Source of the DNA: Pasteurella multocida subsp. multocida OH4807
GTDB lineage: Bacteria > Pseudomonadota > Gammaproteobacteria > Enterobacterales > Pasteurellaceae
Reading direction: 5' to 3'
Assembly (NCBI GenBank): GCA_000973525.1
Contig: CP004391.1
Coordinates: 682,001-746,000, forward strand
DNA length: 64,000 bases
A program made the translations under genes and the position numbers. A model generated the notes under the pieces. That model saw nothing but the letters and a program-made list of their open reading frames with translations, had not been told where the DNA came from and ran no database searches. Of the stretch, positions 50,533 through 60,812 are shown one piece after another. Each line of letters opens with the position of its first letter. The stretch's first letter is position 1.

Positions 50533-50639
50533 TGAAAGAAATTTTTACAAAATCTTTTCTACTTACATAAATAAGCGTAAAGTGTCGTTATTTACAATCA
50601 TCTTTTTATTTCTTACAGCGCAAACATAAGGTCATTTTC

Positions 50640-51854
50640 ATGGTTCGTTTTCCTAAATCCGATAAATTAGAACATGTCTGTTACGATATTCGTGGACCTG
50701 TTCATAAAGAAGCTCTTCGTCTTGAAGAAGAAGGACATAAAATTTTAAAACTCAATATTGGTAACCCTGCACCATTTGGTTTTGAAGCCCCAGATGAAAT
50801 TCTTGTTGATGTGATTCGTAATTTGCCGACCGCGCAAGGTTATTGCGATTCGAAAGGGTTATATTCGGCACGTAAAGCGATTGTGCAATATTATCAATCT
50901 AAAGGGATTCATGGGGCTACGGTTAATGATGTGTATATCGGTAATGGGGTGTCAGAACTGATTACGATGTCATTACAAGCCTTGTTGAATGATGGTGATG
51001 AGGTGTTAATTCCAATGCCTGACTATCCGCTTTGGACAGCCGCCGCAACGTTATCTGGTGGAAAAGCGGTACATTATTTATGTGATGAAGAAGCGAATTG
51101 GTTCCCTGATCTTGATGATATTAAAAGTAAAATTACGAGCCGTACCAAAGCGATTGTGATTATTAACCCGAATAATCCAACTGGTGCGGTCTACAGTAAA
51201 GCGTTGTTATTAGAGATTATTGAGATTGCTCGCCAGCATAATTTATTGATTTTTGCCGACGAAATTTACGACAAAATTTTGTATGACGGTGCTGTACATC
51301 ATCACATTGCGGCACTTGCGCCTGATTTGTTAACGGTTACATTTAATGGGCTTTCTAAAGCCTATCGCGTGGCAGGTTTTCGTCAAGGCTGGATGATTTT
51401 AAATGGTCCGAAAAAAGCGGCAGCGGGGTATATTGAGGGATTAGATATGCTCGCTTCAATGCGTTTATGTGCGAATGTGCCAATGCAACATGCGATTCAA
51501 ACGGCATTGGGGGGCTATCAAAGCATTAATGAATTTATTTTGCCGGGTGGGCGTTTGTTGGAACAGCGCAATAAGGCGTATGAGTTGGTTAATCAAATTC
51601 CGGGCGTGAGTTGTGTGAAACCACAAGGGGCGATGTATATGTTCCCGAAAATTGATATTAAGAAATTTAATATCTATGACGATGAGAAAATGGTGTTTGA
51701 TTTGCTCAGTCAAGAAAAAGTGTTGTTAGTACACGGTCGTGGTTTCAACTGGCATTCACCAGATCACTTCCGTATCGTGACACTGCCTTATGTACATCAA
51801 ATTGAAGAAGCCCTGACAAAATTAGGGCGTTTCTTAGAGACCTATCATCAATAA
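50640..51854 (+). CDS. alaA: Glutamate-pyruvate aminotransferase AlaA
   Basis: Class I PLP aminotransferase that makes alanine from pyruvate and glutamate. 404 aa. PLP Lys in TFNGLSKAYRVAGFR; NPNNPTGAVYSK and FADEIYDKILYD are typical. The closest match in memory is E. coli AlaA over the whole length. Single gene with its own terminator. Confidence 0.95.
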   Translation: MVRFPKSDKLEHVCYDIRGPVHKEALRLEEEGHKILKLNIGNPAPFGFEAPDEILVDVIRNLPTAQGYCDSKGLYSARKAIVQYYQSKGIHGATVNDVYIGNGVSELITMSLQALLNDGDEVLIPMPDYPLWTAAATLSGGKAVHYLCDEEANWFPDLDDIKSKITSRTKAIVIINPNNPTGAVYSKALLLEIIEIARQHNLLIFADEIYDKILYDGAVHHHIAALAPDLLTVTFNGLSKAYRVAGFRQGWMILNGPKKAAAGYIEGLDMLASMRLCANVPMQHAIQTALGGYQSINEFILPGGRLLEQRNKAYELVNQIPGVSCVKPQGAMYMFPKIDIKKFNIYDDEKMVFDLLSQEKVLLVHGRGFNWHSPDHFRIVTLPYVHQIEEALTKLGRFLETYHQ

Positions 51855-51882
51855 GTCTCGCGAAAACAAGCAGTATGTGTCT

Positions 51883-51922
51883 TGCCCTGATACGCATAAT
51901 GGGTATCAGGGCATTTTATTTT
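51883..51922 (+). terminator. Terminator of alaA
   Basis: TGCCCTGATAC / GTATCAGGGCA with loop GCATAATGG then TTTTATTTT. Confidence 0.92.
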
Positions 51923-51975
51923 CTTTGTTTTGTTCGCTTGTTCTTCTCGTATTTTTCTTCCTTAATTGCTCAAAT

Positions 51976-51994
51976 AAAAATAATTCTCATTGAC
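51976..51994. promoter_or_regulatory. Fur-box-like site upstream of fbpA
   Basis: AAAAATAATTCTCATTGAC matches 12 of 19 positions of the Fur consensus, including the ATTCTCATT core, about 70 bp before the fbpA start. Confidence 0.6.
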
Positions 51995-52019
51995 TTAGAT
52001 CCTATTTTTGGTTAAATTG

Positions 52020-52028
52020 ACCGCACTT
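52020..52028 (-). other. DNA uptake signal core upstream of fbpA
   Basis: accgcactt followed by TT, between the Fur-like site and the fbpA ribosome site. Confidence 0.85.
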
Positions 52029-52062
52029 TTAACTGTACATACTCAATTTGAGGAACGTGATT

Positions 52063-53076
52063 ATGAAAAAAATCTCAACACTTGCTTTAGCTTTATCTGC
52101 CGTTATTTCTACTTCAGCCATGGCGGCAAACGAAGTGAACGTTTATTCTTACCGTCAACCGTATCTGATCGAACCGATGTTAAAAGATTTTGAGAAAGAG
52201 ACGGGTGTGAAAGTGAATGTGATTTTTGCGGATAAAGGTTTAGTGGATCGTGTAAAACGTGAAGGTGAATTAAGTCCAGCTGATGTTTTATTAACCGTTG
52301 ATATTAGCCGCGTAATGGAAATTGTGAAAGCGGGATTAGCACAACCTATTCACAGCGAAACGTTAGAGAAAAACATCCCTGCGAACTTCCGTGATTCAAA
52401 AGATGAGTGGTTTGCGTTAACTAGCCGTGCTCGTGCAATCTATACGTCAAAAGATCGCGTAGGTAAATTACCTGCTGACTTTACGTATTATGATTTAGCG
52501 AAACCAGAATACAAAGGTAAAGTGTGTGTTCGTTCTGGTAAAAACGCGTATAACGTTTCTTTAGTTGCGTCAATGATTGCGCATGATGGCGAAGCTAAAG
52601 CTAAAGCCTTTTTAGAAGGGTTAAAAGCTAATCTTGCTCAAAAACCACAAGGTGGCGACCGTGATCAAGTGAAAGCAATCAAAGAAGGTATTTGTGATTA
52701 CTCATTAGGTAACAGTTACTATTTTGGTAAAATGTTAGACGATGAAAAACAACGTAGTTGGGCAGAAGCCGTATATATTAACTTCCCTAACCAAAAAGGA
52801 ATGGGTACACACGTTAATATTAGTGGTGTTGCCATTGCTAAACACGCGCCAAACAAAGACAATGCGGTGAAATTAGTGGAATACTTAAGTGGTGATAAGG
52901 CTCAACATCTTTATGCTGAATTAAATCATGAGTACCCAGTTAAACCAGGTGTAGCACGTTCTAAATTAGTGGCATCATGGGGTGATTTCAAAGCCGATAA
53001 TATTGCATTAGAAAAAATTGCAGAGAATTATGATAAAGCGTTAAAATTAATCGATGAAGTAAAATTCGATCTTTAA
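52063..53076 (+). CDS. fbpA: Ferric-iron binding periplasmic protein FbpA
   Basis: Periplasmic transferrin-like Fe(III) carrier, 337 aa from ATG 52063. Signal peptide 1-21 ending SAMA|AN. The iron-binding tyrosines are recognisable in SGKNAYNVS and GNSYYFGKM, as in the Mannheimia/Pasteurella group. ABC partners fbpB and fbpC follow. Names hitA/afuA are used for relatives. Confidence 0.93.
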   Translation: MKKISTLALALSAVISTSAMAANEVNVYSYRQPYLIEPMLKDFEKETGVKVNVIFADKGLVDRVKREGELSPADVLLTVDISRVMEIVKAGLAQPIHSETLEKNIPANFRDSKDEWFALTSRARAIYTSKDRVGKLPADFTYYDLAKPEYKGKVCVRSGKNAYNVSLVASMIAHDGEAKAKAFLEGLKANLAQKPQGGDRDQVKAIKEGICDYSLGNSYYFGKMLDDEKQRSWAEAVYINFPNQKGMGTHVNISGVAIAKHAPNKDNAVKLVEYLSGDKAQHLYAELNHEYPVKPGVARSKLVASWGDFKADNIALEKIAENYDKALKLIDEVKFDL

Positions 53077-53104
53077 TTTTATTACGTTTAATCATGATAA
53101 ATTT

Positions 53105-53130
53105 AAGGGCGACTTTGATAGTCGCCCTTT
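53105..53130 (+). terminator. Hairpin between fbpA and fbpB
   Basis: AAGGGCGACT-TTGAT-AGTCGCCCTT followed by only one T. Likely trims read-through so that the binding protein exceeds the permease. Confidence 0.75.
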
Positions 53131-53159
53131 AGATTATTCGATCAACTTGCGATTTTAAG

Positions 53160-54818
53160 ATGCTTTCACTCAAAAAAATAAGCTGGAATTTGACCGCACT
53201 TTTAATCGTGCTGTTTTTCCTTTTACCACTTTTGTCGATTGTTTATCAATCTTGGCATGCTGATTGGGAAAATATTCGACATCTTTGGCAAACGGTCTTA
53301 ACCGATTACAGTCTCAACTCCCTCTTTTTAGTCCTAGGCACTGTTTTGTTAAGTCTTGTTTTTGCGATTCCTGCTGCTTGGATTGTCTCCACTTACCACT
53401 TTACTGGTCAAAAAATATTACAATGGGTGCTTTGTTTACCTTTAGCCATGCCCGCCTATCTTGTGGGCTATTTATATACGGACTTATTAGATTACGCTGG
53501 TCCTGTACAATCATTATTGCGTGATGTATTCGGCTGGACTCGACCTCAAGACTATTGGTTTCCAAGCATTCGTTCTTTAGGTGGTGCGTGCTTTGTTTTG
53601 GCTCTGGTGTTGTATCCTTATGTGTTCTTATTAGTTCGAGTGGCGTTATTAGAACAATCGGAAAATTTAATTCACAGTGCTAAGACCTTAGGTGCGAATG
53701 CGTTTTATTTATTTAAGAACGTCACATTTCCTTTAATTCGTCCTGCGATGGCCGTAGGCGCGTCGTTAGTGGCAATGGAAACATTGGGTGATTTTGGTAC
53801 GGTTTATTATTTTGCAGTGCCGACATTGACGACGGCGATTTATGATACGTGGTTAGGCTATGGAGATTTAGGTTCTGCTAGCCAAATTTCGTTATTGATG
53901 CTGTTGATGATTTTTAGTTTATTATGGCTGGAGCGTTATAGTCGACGTAAACAAAAAATCTATCAACGCGGTTATGAAAAGAAGCGTCAGCTGAAATCAC
54001 TGTCAGGTCTGAAGCGAGTCTTCGCTCAGCTATATTGTTGGGGATTAGTGAGCGTTGCCTTTTTTATTCCTTTCATCAAATTGATTTATTGGGCGGTCTC
54101 TTATTTTGATCCTAACCAAGCTGATCATTTCTTGAAATATGCTTATCATAGTTTATCAAGCTCGATAATCGCGGCACTTATTTGTGTGATGTTTGCTTTG
54201 TTCTTACATTTTTTCTATCGTTTGGCTTTGCAAAAATCCCCTGTTCAACAACGTACGGCTTATTATGGTTTACAGCTTTCCTCTTTAGGTTATGCCATAC
54301 CTGGTACGGTGTTAGCCATCGGGATTTTGATTCCTTATACGAGCGCTGACCATCTGCTTAATCAGGTCCTTCAATCCGTGGGGCTGTCACCTGTTGGGCT
54401 GGTGTTTTCTGGCTCAATGTTTGCGCTGATTTCTGCTTATACAGTACGTTTTTCTGCGATGGCAATTGGCGGGATCGATACGTCTTTCCAAAAAATTTCC
54501 CCTTCTTTAGATATGGCAAGTCGAACATTGGGGCACAATGGGTTGAGTATGTTACGTTTAGTTCATGTTCCGTTGCTGTCTAAAGGGATGCTGACAGCTT
54601 TGATGATGGTGTTTATTGAAACGATGAAAGAACTGAACGCGTCCTTGTTATTACGTCCATTTAATTTTGATACACTGGCAACACATGTGTTTACCTTTAC
54701 CTCAGACGAGCAGTTAGAGCAAGCGGCATTGCCTGCTATCGTGCTAGTTTTAGTCGGGCTATTACCCGTTATTTGGTTAACCCGTTCATTAGTGCTACAT
54801 TCAGAAAAAGATCGTTAA
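53160..54818 (+). CDS. fbpB: Ferric-iron ABC transporter permease FbpB
   Basis: 552-aa fused permease with about 12 membrane segments and two ABC permease domains. EAA-like loops: SAKTLGANAFYLFKNVTFPLIRPA and ASRTLGHNGLSMLRLVHVPLL. An uptake core lies in the first codons (53193-53201), contributing to the first membrane segment. Two bases before fbpC. Confidence 0.94.
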   Translation: MLSLKKISWNLTALLIVLFFLLPLLSIVYQSWHADWENIRHLWQTVLTDYSLNSLFLVLGTVLLSLVFAIPAAWIVSTYHFTGQKILQWVLCLPLAMPAYLVGYLYTDLLDYAGPVQSLLRDVFGWTRPQDYWFPSIRSLGGACFVLALVLYPYVFLLVRVALLEQSENLIHSAKTLGANAFYLFKNVTFPLIRPAMAVGASLVAMETLGDFGTVYYFAVPTLTTAIYDTWLGYGDLGSASQISLLMLLMIFSLLWLERYSRRKQKIYQRGYEKKRQLKSLSGLKRVFAQLYCWGLVSVAFFIPFIKLIYWAVSYFDPNQADHFLKYAYHSLSSSIIAALICVMFALFLHFFYRLALQKSPVQQRTAYYGLQLSSLGYAIPGTVLAIGILIPYTSADHLLNQVLQSVGLSPVGLVFSGSMFALISAYTVRFSAMAIGGIDTSFQKISPSLDMASRTLGHNGLSMLRLVHVPLLSKGMLTALMMVFIETMKELNASLLLRPFNFDTLATHVFTFTSDEQLEQAALPAIVLVLVGLLPVIWLTRSLVLHSEKDR

Positions 54819-54820
54819 TT

Positions 54821-55861
54821 ATGACTATATTACACATTTCTCAACTTACTTGTGGTTACAGTGCAGAAAAGGTCCTAAAAAATCTTGATCTGACTATGGC
54901 ACAAAATGAAATCTTATGTTTACTTGGTGCAAGCGGTTGTGGCAAAACAACTTTGCTAAAAGCTATTGCTGGTTTGCAAGACATTGAACAAGGTGAGATT
55001 CGTTTTAACCAGCAAAACTTGGCAACCTTGCCTGTAGAAAAACGGCAAATTGGGGTGATTTTTCAAGATTATGCGCTCTTCCCACATTTGACAGTAAAAG
55101 AAAATATCGCGTTTGGTTTACAGCATAAAAGTGCGGTTGAAAAAAACGAAATTATCGAAAAAATGACCGCACTTGTGCGCTTAACTGGTTTGTTAGCCCG
55201 TTATCCTTATGAGTTGTCTGGTGGGCAGCAACAGCGTGTGGCAATTGCACGTGCATTGGCTTGTAATCCCCGGTTGTTGTTACTCGATGAACCGTTTTCG
55301 AATATTGATAGCCAAGTCCGCTATCAGATGATTGATGAAATTAAAGAGATTCTAAAAAGCCAACAGATCCCTGCTATTTTCGTTACACATAGTAAAGAGG
55401 AAGCCTTTGCCTTCGCTGATAAGCTTGCGATTATGGATAAAGGAAAAATTGTTCAGGTCGGGCAGGCAGAAGCACTTTACCAATTACCTGTCAATAAATT
55501 TGTTGCAGAGTTCTTAGGGAATGTAAATTATTTAACTTGCCAACTAATAACGGATACGCAATTTGATTCACCGATTGGGAGATATCAGTTTGAGCACGCT
55601 CTCACCTATTCAAACGGCAAACCTATTACGGTAGGCGAACAAGTAGATTGGCTAGTCCGCCCACAAAGTTTTCAAATTCATCGTGATGAACAGGGTACAG
55701 GGATTATTGTGAAAAAACGCTTTTTAGGTCCTTATATTCAGTATGATGTGCAAATTGGCGAGGCGATTTTTACTGTACAAAGCGCCAAAACGTTTTCTGT
55801 GGGCGAGCAAGTCCGCTTGAATTATAAATGCGTTGAGCCTGTTCTCTTTGAAAAGTCGTAA
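54821..55861 (+). CDS. fbpC: Ferric-iron ABC transporter ATPase FbpC
   Basis: 346 aa from ATG 54821. Walker A GASGCGKTTLLKAIAG, Q-loop FQDYALFPHLT, signature LSGGQQQRVAIARAL, Walker B LLLDEPFSNID, H-loop VTHSKEEA; C-terminal TOBE-like regulatory domain from about 240. Two inverted uptake cores sit inside (55129-55137, 55166-55174). Completes fbpABC. Confidence 0.95.
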   Translation: MTILHISQLTCGYSAEKVLKNLDLTMAQNEILCLLGASGCGKTTLLKAIAGLQDIEQGEIRFNQQNLATLPVEKRQIGVIFQDYALFPHLTVKENIAFGLQHKSAVEKNEIIEKMTALVRLTGLLARYPYELSGGQQQRVAIARALACNPRLLLLDEPFSNIDSQVRYQMIDEIKEILKSQQIPAIFVTHSKEEAFAFADKLAIMDKGKIVQVGQAEALYQLPVNKFVAEFLGNVNYLTCQLITDTQFDSPIGRYQFEHALTYSNGKPITVGEQVDWLVRPQSFQIHRDEQGTGIIVKKRFLGPYIQYDVQIGEAIFTVQSAKTFSVGEQVRLNYKCVEPVLFEKS

Positions 55862-55890
55862 AAAAACAGCGCATTGTGCGCTGTTTTTTT
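55861..55890. terminator. Bidirectional terminator fbpC / fadR
   Basis: AAAAAACAGCGCA-TTG-TGCGCTGTTTTTT, perfect stem between convergent genes. Confidence 0.95.
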
Positions 55891-55899
55891 GATGTGTTC

Positions 55900-56625
55900 T
55901 TATTCTACAAAATTTTCGGGCAAGAACTCTTGCATTTGCATCCAAATCACACCACTTTCTTTTCCATATTGGCGGATACATTCTTTGACATCATTCAACT
56001 GTTGCTTTTCACATAACTCCCGTAATTTTGTATAAAAAACATAAGCCAGTTTACGTGACGCTGGATTAGAGAAGTAAAAGAATCCAACACGTGAATACAG
56101 CCCTTTCAAACTATTTAAAATGAGACCATAAACAGGATTATCCGAAGCAAATGCTAATTTACGGAATAGATCGTAGTCAAAATTGGTGTAGGCTTCGGCA
56201 TTATCTTCTAAGGTATCTAAGGCAGTAAAAATCGCTAAGGATTTTTCGGGTTCTAGTTTGAAGGCTTTTTGGATGTAAATTGCAGAAATATTGGTTCGGG
56301 CAGACAAAACGTTTGAAATCAGGCTCGGTAATTTGGTGCTATCTAAACGGATTAATACTTCTAAGATATTCAATCCTGAGGTTTCCCAAATATCATTCAC
56401 TTTTGTCGGCTTACCATGCTGAATATTCAACCAGCCATCACGTGCAAGACGTTGTAATACCTCACGCAATGTGGTCCGAGTCACACCAATTTTTTCCGCT
56501 AATTCACGCTCTGCAGGCAAGTCGGAACCAGGAGGAAAATGATTACTCCAGATGCTTCTCACAATATATTCTTCCGCTAAACCAGCCGGGCTTTGTGCTT
56601 TTAAAAGAGGTTGACCATTATTCAT
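55900..56625 (-). CDS. fadR: Fatty-acid metabolism regulator FadR
   Basis: GntR-family regulator, 241 aa, that binds long-chain acyl-CoA. N-terminal winged helix: [40 protein letters not shown]-terminal all-helical acyl-CoA domain. In gammaproteobacteria it activates fabA/fabB and represses beta-oxidation. Divergent from nhaB, as in E. coli. Targets in this strain are not shown, but see the lspB leader. Confidence 0.95.
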   Translation of the reverse strand: MNNGQPLLKAQSPAGLAEEYIVRSIWSNHFPPGSDLPAERELAEKIGVTRTTLREVLQRLARDGWLNIQHGKPTKVNDIWETSGLNILEVLIRLDSTKLPSLISNVLSARTNISAIYIQKAFKLEPEKSLAIFTALDTLEDNAEAYTNFDYDLFRKLAFASDNPVYGLILNSLKGLYSRVGFFYFSNPASRKLAYVFYTKLRELCEKQQLNDVKECIRQYGKESGVIWMQMQEFLPENFVE

Positions 56626-56715
56626 ACATTTCTTCTAGTTAATTAAATTTAAAATGTGATACAGCTAACAAATAGTTATTTTAAGTATTATCGTGTAATG
56701 AAGTATATATTACAA

Positions 56716-56724
56716 TTATCCACA
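56716..56724 (+). promoter_or_regulatory. DnaA box between fadR and nhaB
   Basis: Exact TTATCCACA in the 151-bp divergent gap. Confidence 0.5.
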
Positions 56725-56776
56725 TTATATGCAAAATTTTTCAAAAAATTAAATATTAACTAAGGTGGCAGTAAAA

Positions 56777-58324
56777 ATGAGTTATACCCAAGCTTTCCTA
56801 AAAAATTTTTTAGGACCGAGTCCAGATTGGTACAAAATCGCGATTGTCGCATTCCTTATCCTCAACCCAATTGTATTTTTTTTCATTAGTCCTTTCATCG
56901 CTGGTTGGCTCCTCGTTGCAGAATTTATTTTCACCCTCGCTATGGCACTCAAATGCTACCCCCTTCAACCTGGTGGTTTGCTAGCACTTGAAGCGGTGGC
57001 TATTGGCATGACCCATCCTGAACATGTAAAAGCCGAGATTATGGCAAACTTTGAAGTCATTTTATTACTGATGTTCATGGTAGCTGGGATTTATTTTATG
57101 AAACAACTTCTGTTGTTTGTTTTCACTAAGTTATTACTGAGTATCCGTTCTAAATTAACCCTGTCGCTTGCTTTTTGTTTAAGTGCTGCCTTTCTTTCTG
57201 CTTTCCTCGATGCCTTAACGGTTGTTGCCGTCATCATTAGCGTGGGAATGGGATTTTATGGGGTGTATCATAAAGTTGCGTCGGGTAATAATTTCAATGA
57301 CTCTACAGATATCACTCAAGATGACAGGATCGGTACGAATAAAGAAACCCTCGAGCAATTCCGTGCCTTTCTACGTAGTTTGATGATGCACTCTGGTGTT
57401 GGTACTGCGTTGGGAGGGGTGATGACGATGGTCGGTGAACCACAAAATCTGATTATTGCTGAACAGGCTAAATGGGGGTTTGGTGAGTTTTTCTTACGTA
57501 TGTTACCCGTGACCCTTCCTGTGTTAATTTGTGGGCTTTTAACTTGTCTCTTCGTCGAAAAATTTGGGCTGTTTGGCTATGGTGCAAAATTGCCACGTAA
57601 GGTGTGGGGCGTGTTAGCGAAATTTGATCGCAATAATCAGAAAAAAATGTCGCAACAAGACCGTTTAAAATTATTTTTTCAAGCCTTAATTGGAATTTGG
57701 TTGGTTATCGGTTTAGCCTTCCACTTAGCTGCGGTAGGGATCATTGGATTGACCGTTATCATTTTAGCTACGTCATTGTGTGGTATTACTAGCGAACATG
57801 CCATTGGTAAAGCATTCCAAGAATCGCTGCCTTTTACCGCTCTCTTAGCCGTCTTTTTCTCTGTTGTTGCGGTGATTATTGATCAACAGCTCTTTGCGCC
57901 GATTATTCAATTTGTTCTTTCAGCAAGCGAAAGTGCACAATTAGTGCTGTTCTATACGTTTAACGGTTTATTATCAGCCATTTCTGACAACGTTTTTGTG
58001 GCGACCGTGTACATTAATGAAACGAAAGCCGCCTTAGAAACAGGCTTAATTTCCCAAGCACAATATGAGTTATTAGCGGTTGCGATTAATACGGGCACTA
58101 ACCTCCCGTCTGTTGCCACACCAAATGGTCAAGCTGCTTTCTTATTTTTATTAACGTCATCACTTGCACCACTAATTCGTCTCTCTTATGGACAAATGGT
58201 GTATATGGCATTACCTTATACTATCGTACTATCAATCATTGGGTTATTAGCTGTCGAATTTATTTTACCTGGCACAACGATACTGCTTACTCAACTTGGT
58301 CTTATTGCACCAATTTCACCATAA
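56777..58324 (+). CDS. nhaB: Na+/H+ antiporter NhaB
   Basis: 515-aa electrogenic sodium/proton antiporter with 9-12 membrane segments. ATG 56777 has AAGGTGG eight bases upstream; the GTG at 56765 lies within that ribosome site, so the 519-aa form is unlikely. Family blocks: [42 protein letters not shown] and [18 protein letters not shown]. Followed by dsbB after 11 bases, an order shared with E. coli. Confidence 0.94.
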   Translation: MSYTQAFLKNFLGPSPDWYKIAIVAFLILNPIVFFFISPFIAGWLLVAEFIFTLAMALKCYPLQPGGLLALEAVAIGMTHPEHVKAEIMANFEVILLLMFMVAGIYFMKQLLLFVFTKLLLSIRSKLTLSLAFCLSAAFLSAFLDALTVVAVIISVGMGFYGVYHKVASGNNFNDSTDITQDDRIGTNKETLEQFRAFLRSLMMHSGVGTALGGVMTMVGEPQNLIIAEQAKWGFGEFFLRMLPVTLPVLICGLLTCLFVEKFGLFGYGAKLPRKVWGVLAKFDRNNQKKMSQQDRLKLFFQALIGIWLVIGLAFHLAAVGIIGLTVIILATSLCGITSEHAIGKAFQESLPFTALLAVFFSVVAVIIDQQLFAPIIQFVLSASESAQLVLFYTFNGLLSAISDNVFVATVYINETKAALETGLISQAQYELLAVAINTGTNLPSVATPNGQAAFLFLLTSSLAPLIRLSYGQMVYMALPYTIVLSIIGLLAVEFILPGTTILLTQLGLIAPISP

Positions 58325-58335
58325 CAGGAGAACGC

Positions 58336-58872
58336 ATGCTAAGTTTTTTTAAATCACTTTCTATGCAACGTGGCGGTTGGTTTCTCTTATTCCTTTCAGC
58401 ATTAGGGTTAGAGGGCGCAGCTCTGTATTTTCAACATGGTCTAGGTTTAGCGCCTTGTGTCATGTGTATCTATGAACGCGTTGCTATACTTGGCATTGCT
58501 TTTGCTGGCTTGTGTGGGTTTGTTTATCCACGTGCTATGATTGTTCGCTTAATTGCGCTGGTCATTGGATTGGGAAGCGCAATTAAAGGATTGATGATCA
58601 GTTTGACTCATTTAGATTTGCAGCTTTATCCTGCACCTTGGAAACAGTGTTCAGCTGTGGCGGAATTTCCAGAGACGCTTCCTTTAGATCAATGGTTCCC
58701 TTATCTGTTTCTCCCTTCGGGATCTTGTTCTGAAATTGCTTGGCACTTTCTCGGCTTTTCGATGGTACAGTGGTTGGTCGTGATTTTTGGTTGTTATACT
58801 TTATTACTTGCGATAACGTTTATTAGCCAAGTGAAACGCTTAAGACCAAAACAACGTCGCTTATTCCATTAA
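58336..58872 (+). CDS. dsbB: Disulfide bond protein DsbB
   Basis: 178-aa four-helix inner-membrane quinone reductase that reoxidises DsbA. First Cys pair C41-VM-C44 in PCVMCIYERVA; second pair in QCSAVAEF and SGSCSEIAW. Co-transcribed with nhaB. Confidence 0.95.
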   Translation: MLSFFKSLSMQRGGWFLLFLSALGLEGAALYFQHGLGLAPCVMCIYERVAILGIAFAGLCGFVYPRAMIVRLIALVIGLGSAIKGLMISLTHLDLQLYPAPWKQCSAVAEFPETLPLDQWFPYLFLPSGSCSEIAWHFLGFSMVQWLVVIFGCYTLLLAITFISQVKRLRPKQRRLFH

Positions 58873-58873
58873 T

Positions 58874-58909
58874 AAAAAAGGGTGTAGCTTATCGACTACG
58901 CCCTTTTTT
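58874..58909. terminator. Bidirectional terminator dsbB / small basic ORF
   Basis: GGGTGTAG-CTTATCGA-CTACGCCC with A6 before and TTTTTT after. Confidence 0.9.
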
Positions 58910-58928
58910 CTTGCTGTTTTTCATACTG

Positions 58929-59075
58929 CTAAATTTCTTGCACCACAAACTGTAGTGAATGTCTTGCCAATAATCTTGCTTTACGCTGTTTTAAACGCTT
59001 TAGGCGTAATGCTCGACCTTGTGATAAACGATATAATTTTTTTGTTGGCTTTAAAAAGTTTTTCCGTCTCGCCAT
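58929..59075 (-). CDS. Small highly basic protein of unknown function
   Basis: 48 codons: MARRKNFLKPTKKLYRLSQG, then Arg/Lys-rich residues and an end in VVQEI. Roughly 16 Lys/Arg and hardly any acidic residues, predicted helical. ATG 59075 has GAGGG seven bases upstream; it begins 16 bases after the mltF stop and ends before a terminator, so it looks like a real last gene of an mltF operon. I do not recognise it. The charge suggests RNA or ribosome binding (inference). Confidence 0.7.
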   Translation of the reverse strand: MARRKNFLKPTKKLYRLSQGRALRLKRLKQRKARLLARHSLQFVVQEI

Positions 59076-59091
59076 AATGTCCCTCTATGAT

Positions 59092-60597
59092 TTATTGTGT
59101 TGCACTGTTGTGTGTGATTGTGCCAGATTCGGTTTTAGGTTCAGTTACGTCGGCATGATTGTCGTGTTCAACCTGTTCCTCTTTCATCGTATTTTTTTCT
59201 AGGTCAAGGTTCTCGGTTTGAGCTTGTTGAACGCGATAATAATGTACAATACTATTCATATAACGACGAATATTTTCTACGTAATGGTAGGCCTCATAAC
59301 CTCGTGCATAACCGTATTTTAGATTTGTGTAATAACGTTTTTCCGCCAATAATGGCAAATTCTTTTTCACATCAAGCCAATTATCCTGATCGCCTCCTAA
59401 ACTTTTGGTGAGGCGACGAGCATCAAGTAAATGCCCCAATCCCATATTATAAGCAGCTAAAGCAAACCAGATGCGCTCGTCTTCTGGAATCGTATCAGGT
59501 ATTTGAGTAATTAGCCAATGCAAGTATTCGGATCCAGCTTTGATACTTTGCTCTGGATCCGTTCGATCTGTGATACGCATACGTTCTGCTGTTGCTTTGG
59601 TTAACATCATCATACCACGTACTCCTGTTGGTGAGGTTGCATCAGGATTCCAGTGTGACTCTTGATAAGCGATGGCTGCCAGTAAACGCCAGTCTAAATT
59701 GCCTTTGTATTTCTCAAATAAGGGAACAAATTTAGGTAACACCGTTTCAATTGCACGAAGATAACTACGCGTATCTACATAGTCAAATTGGGCAAGATGA
59801 TTAAAATATTTTTCCTCAATACGTGCAATTAATCCTGTTTCAATTGCAATATTCATAAAATCAAGCAGCGATGCCTGTAATTCACTATAAGAATTACTTG
59901 GTAAATACCAATGCACGGTTGATTCATCACTGACATCAAATGCCACTGCAACATTTGGTTTGATTTGCTGAACCGCAGATACGTCAATGGAATTAGCTAT
60001 GACATAATCTATTTTGCCATTTGCCATCTGGATTAACAGCTCTTCTGGCGTCAGCTTTTCATTGACCTGCCAAGTTAATGTGGGATATTTTTCTTTTGCT
60101 TCTTCTAATAAAGTCGTGAGTTCTGATCCTGAAGCAATCGCTAATGTCCCTTTCAGTTCACTTAGATTACGTGGTCGTTCACTTCCTTTACGATAGACTA
60201 ATTGCCATGAAGCCGAAGTATAGGTCGGTCCCACTTGAAACGTTTCTAATTGTTTAGGTTGGTACAATAAGTTGGCTGCGGCAATATCAATCTTATTATT
60301 TGCTAAAGCGTTAAATAACGCATCACCGTTTGCCATCGGTGCCACTTCCAACTCAACATTGAGATAATCCGCAAACGCTTTACTTAATTCATATTCCAGT
60401 CCTGCTGGCTGTCCAGAATGATCGATAAAATAAGAAATGGGGTTATTAATTGTTCCGACGACTAATTTACCTCGGCTTTGAATCGCAATATAACGATTCT
60501 CTTCAGAACGCATAATTTGTTGCCAAGGAAACACCATATCGATTGCCCATAGCAATAATGCTACGATTGCAATAATACGTATAAATAAACCTTTCAA
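59092..60597 (-). CDS. mltF: Membrane-bound lytic transglycosylase MltF
   Basis: 501-aa peptidoglycan lyase. N-terminal hydrophobic anchor (lacking a lipobox, so membrane-anchored or secreted), an extracellular solute-binding type 3 domain (about 45-270, [15 protein letters not shown]), and an SLT catalytic domain from about 290 with the catalytic Glu in [21 protein letters not shown]. The C-terminal 45 residues are Glu/Thr-rich and disordered. Confidence 0.94.
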   Translation of the reverse strand: MKGLFIRIIAIVALLLWAIDMVFPWQQIMRSEENRYIAIQSRGKLVVGTINNPISYFIDHSGQPAGLEYELSKAFADYLNVELEVAPMANGDALFNALANNKIDIAAANLLYQPKQLETFQVGPTYTSASWQLVYRKGSERPRNLSELKGTLAIASGSELTTLLEEAKEKYPTLTWQVNEKLTPEELLIQMANGKIDYVIANSIDVSAVQQIKPNVAVAFDVSDESTVHWYLPSNSYSELQASLLDFMNIAIETGLIARIEEKYFNHLAQFDYVDTRSYLRAIETVLPKFVPLFEKYKGNLDWRLLAAIAYQESHWNPDATSPTGVRGMMMLTKATAERMRITDRTDPEQSIKAGSEYLHWLITQIPDTIPEDERIWFALAAYNMGLGHLLDARRLTKSLGGDQDNWLDVKKNLPLLAEKRYYTNLKYGYARGYEAYHYVENIRRYMNSIVHYYRVQQAQTENLDLEKNTMKEEQVEHDNHADVTEPKTESGTITHNSATQ

Positions 60598-60669
60598 ATG
60601 ACCTCGTCTTACTTTGATAAATCAGAATTGAGGCATTTTAACCATTAAATTCCGATTAGACAAATCAAA

Positions 60670-60678
60670 AAGTGCGGT
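60670..60678 (+). other. DNA uptake signal core between mltF and phoX
   Basis: AAGTGCGGT preceded by AAA in the divergent gap. Confidence 0.85.
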
Positions 60679-60726
60679 GTTTTTTCTAACGTTTTAACCA
60701 AACTTTTGCTCATTTCTATCATGAAA

Positions 60727-60760
60727 TCGTCATCAAACTGTCAAAATTTCCTCCTACAAT
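60727..60760 (+). promoter_or_regulatory. Pho box and -10 element of phoX
   Basis: TCGTCATCAAACTGTCAA (60727-60744) fits the PhoB tandem repeat: two GTCA units 11 bp apart, 13 of 18 matches. TACAAT (60755-60760) follows after 10 bp, the spacing of a PhoB-dependent promoter without a -35. Confidence 0.72.
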
Positions 60761-60812
60761 TTCAGCTATCGAATCCCTTAATACGACTTTCTTTTTACAA
60801 TAGGAGAATCTT

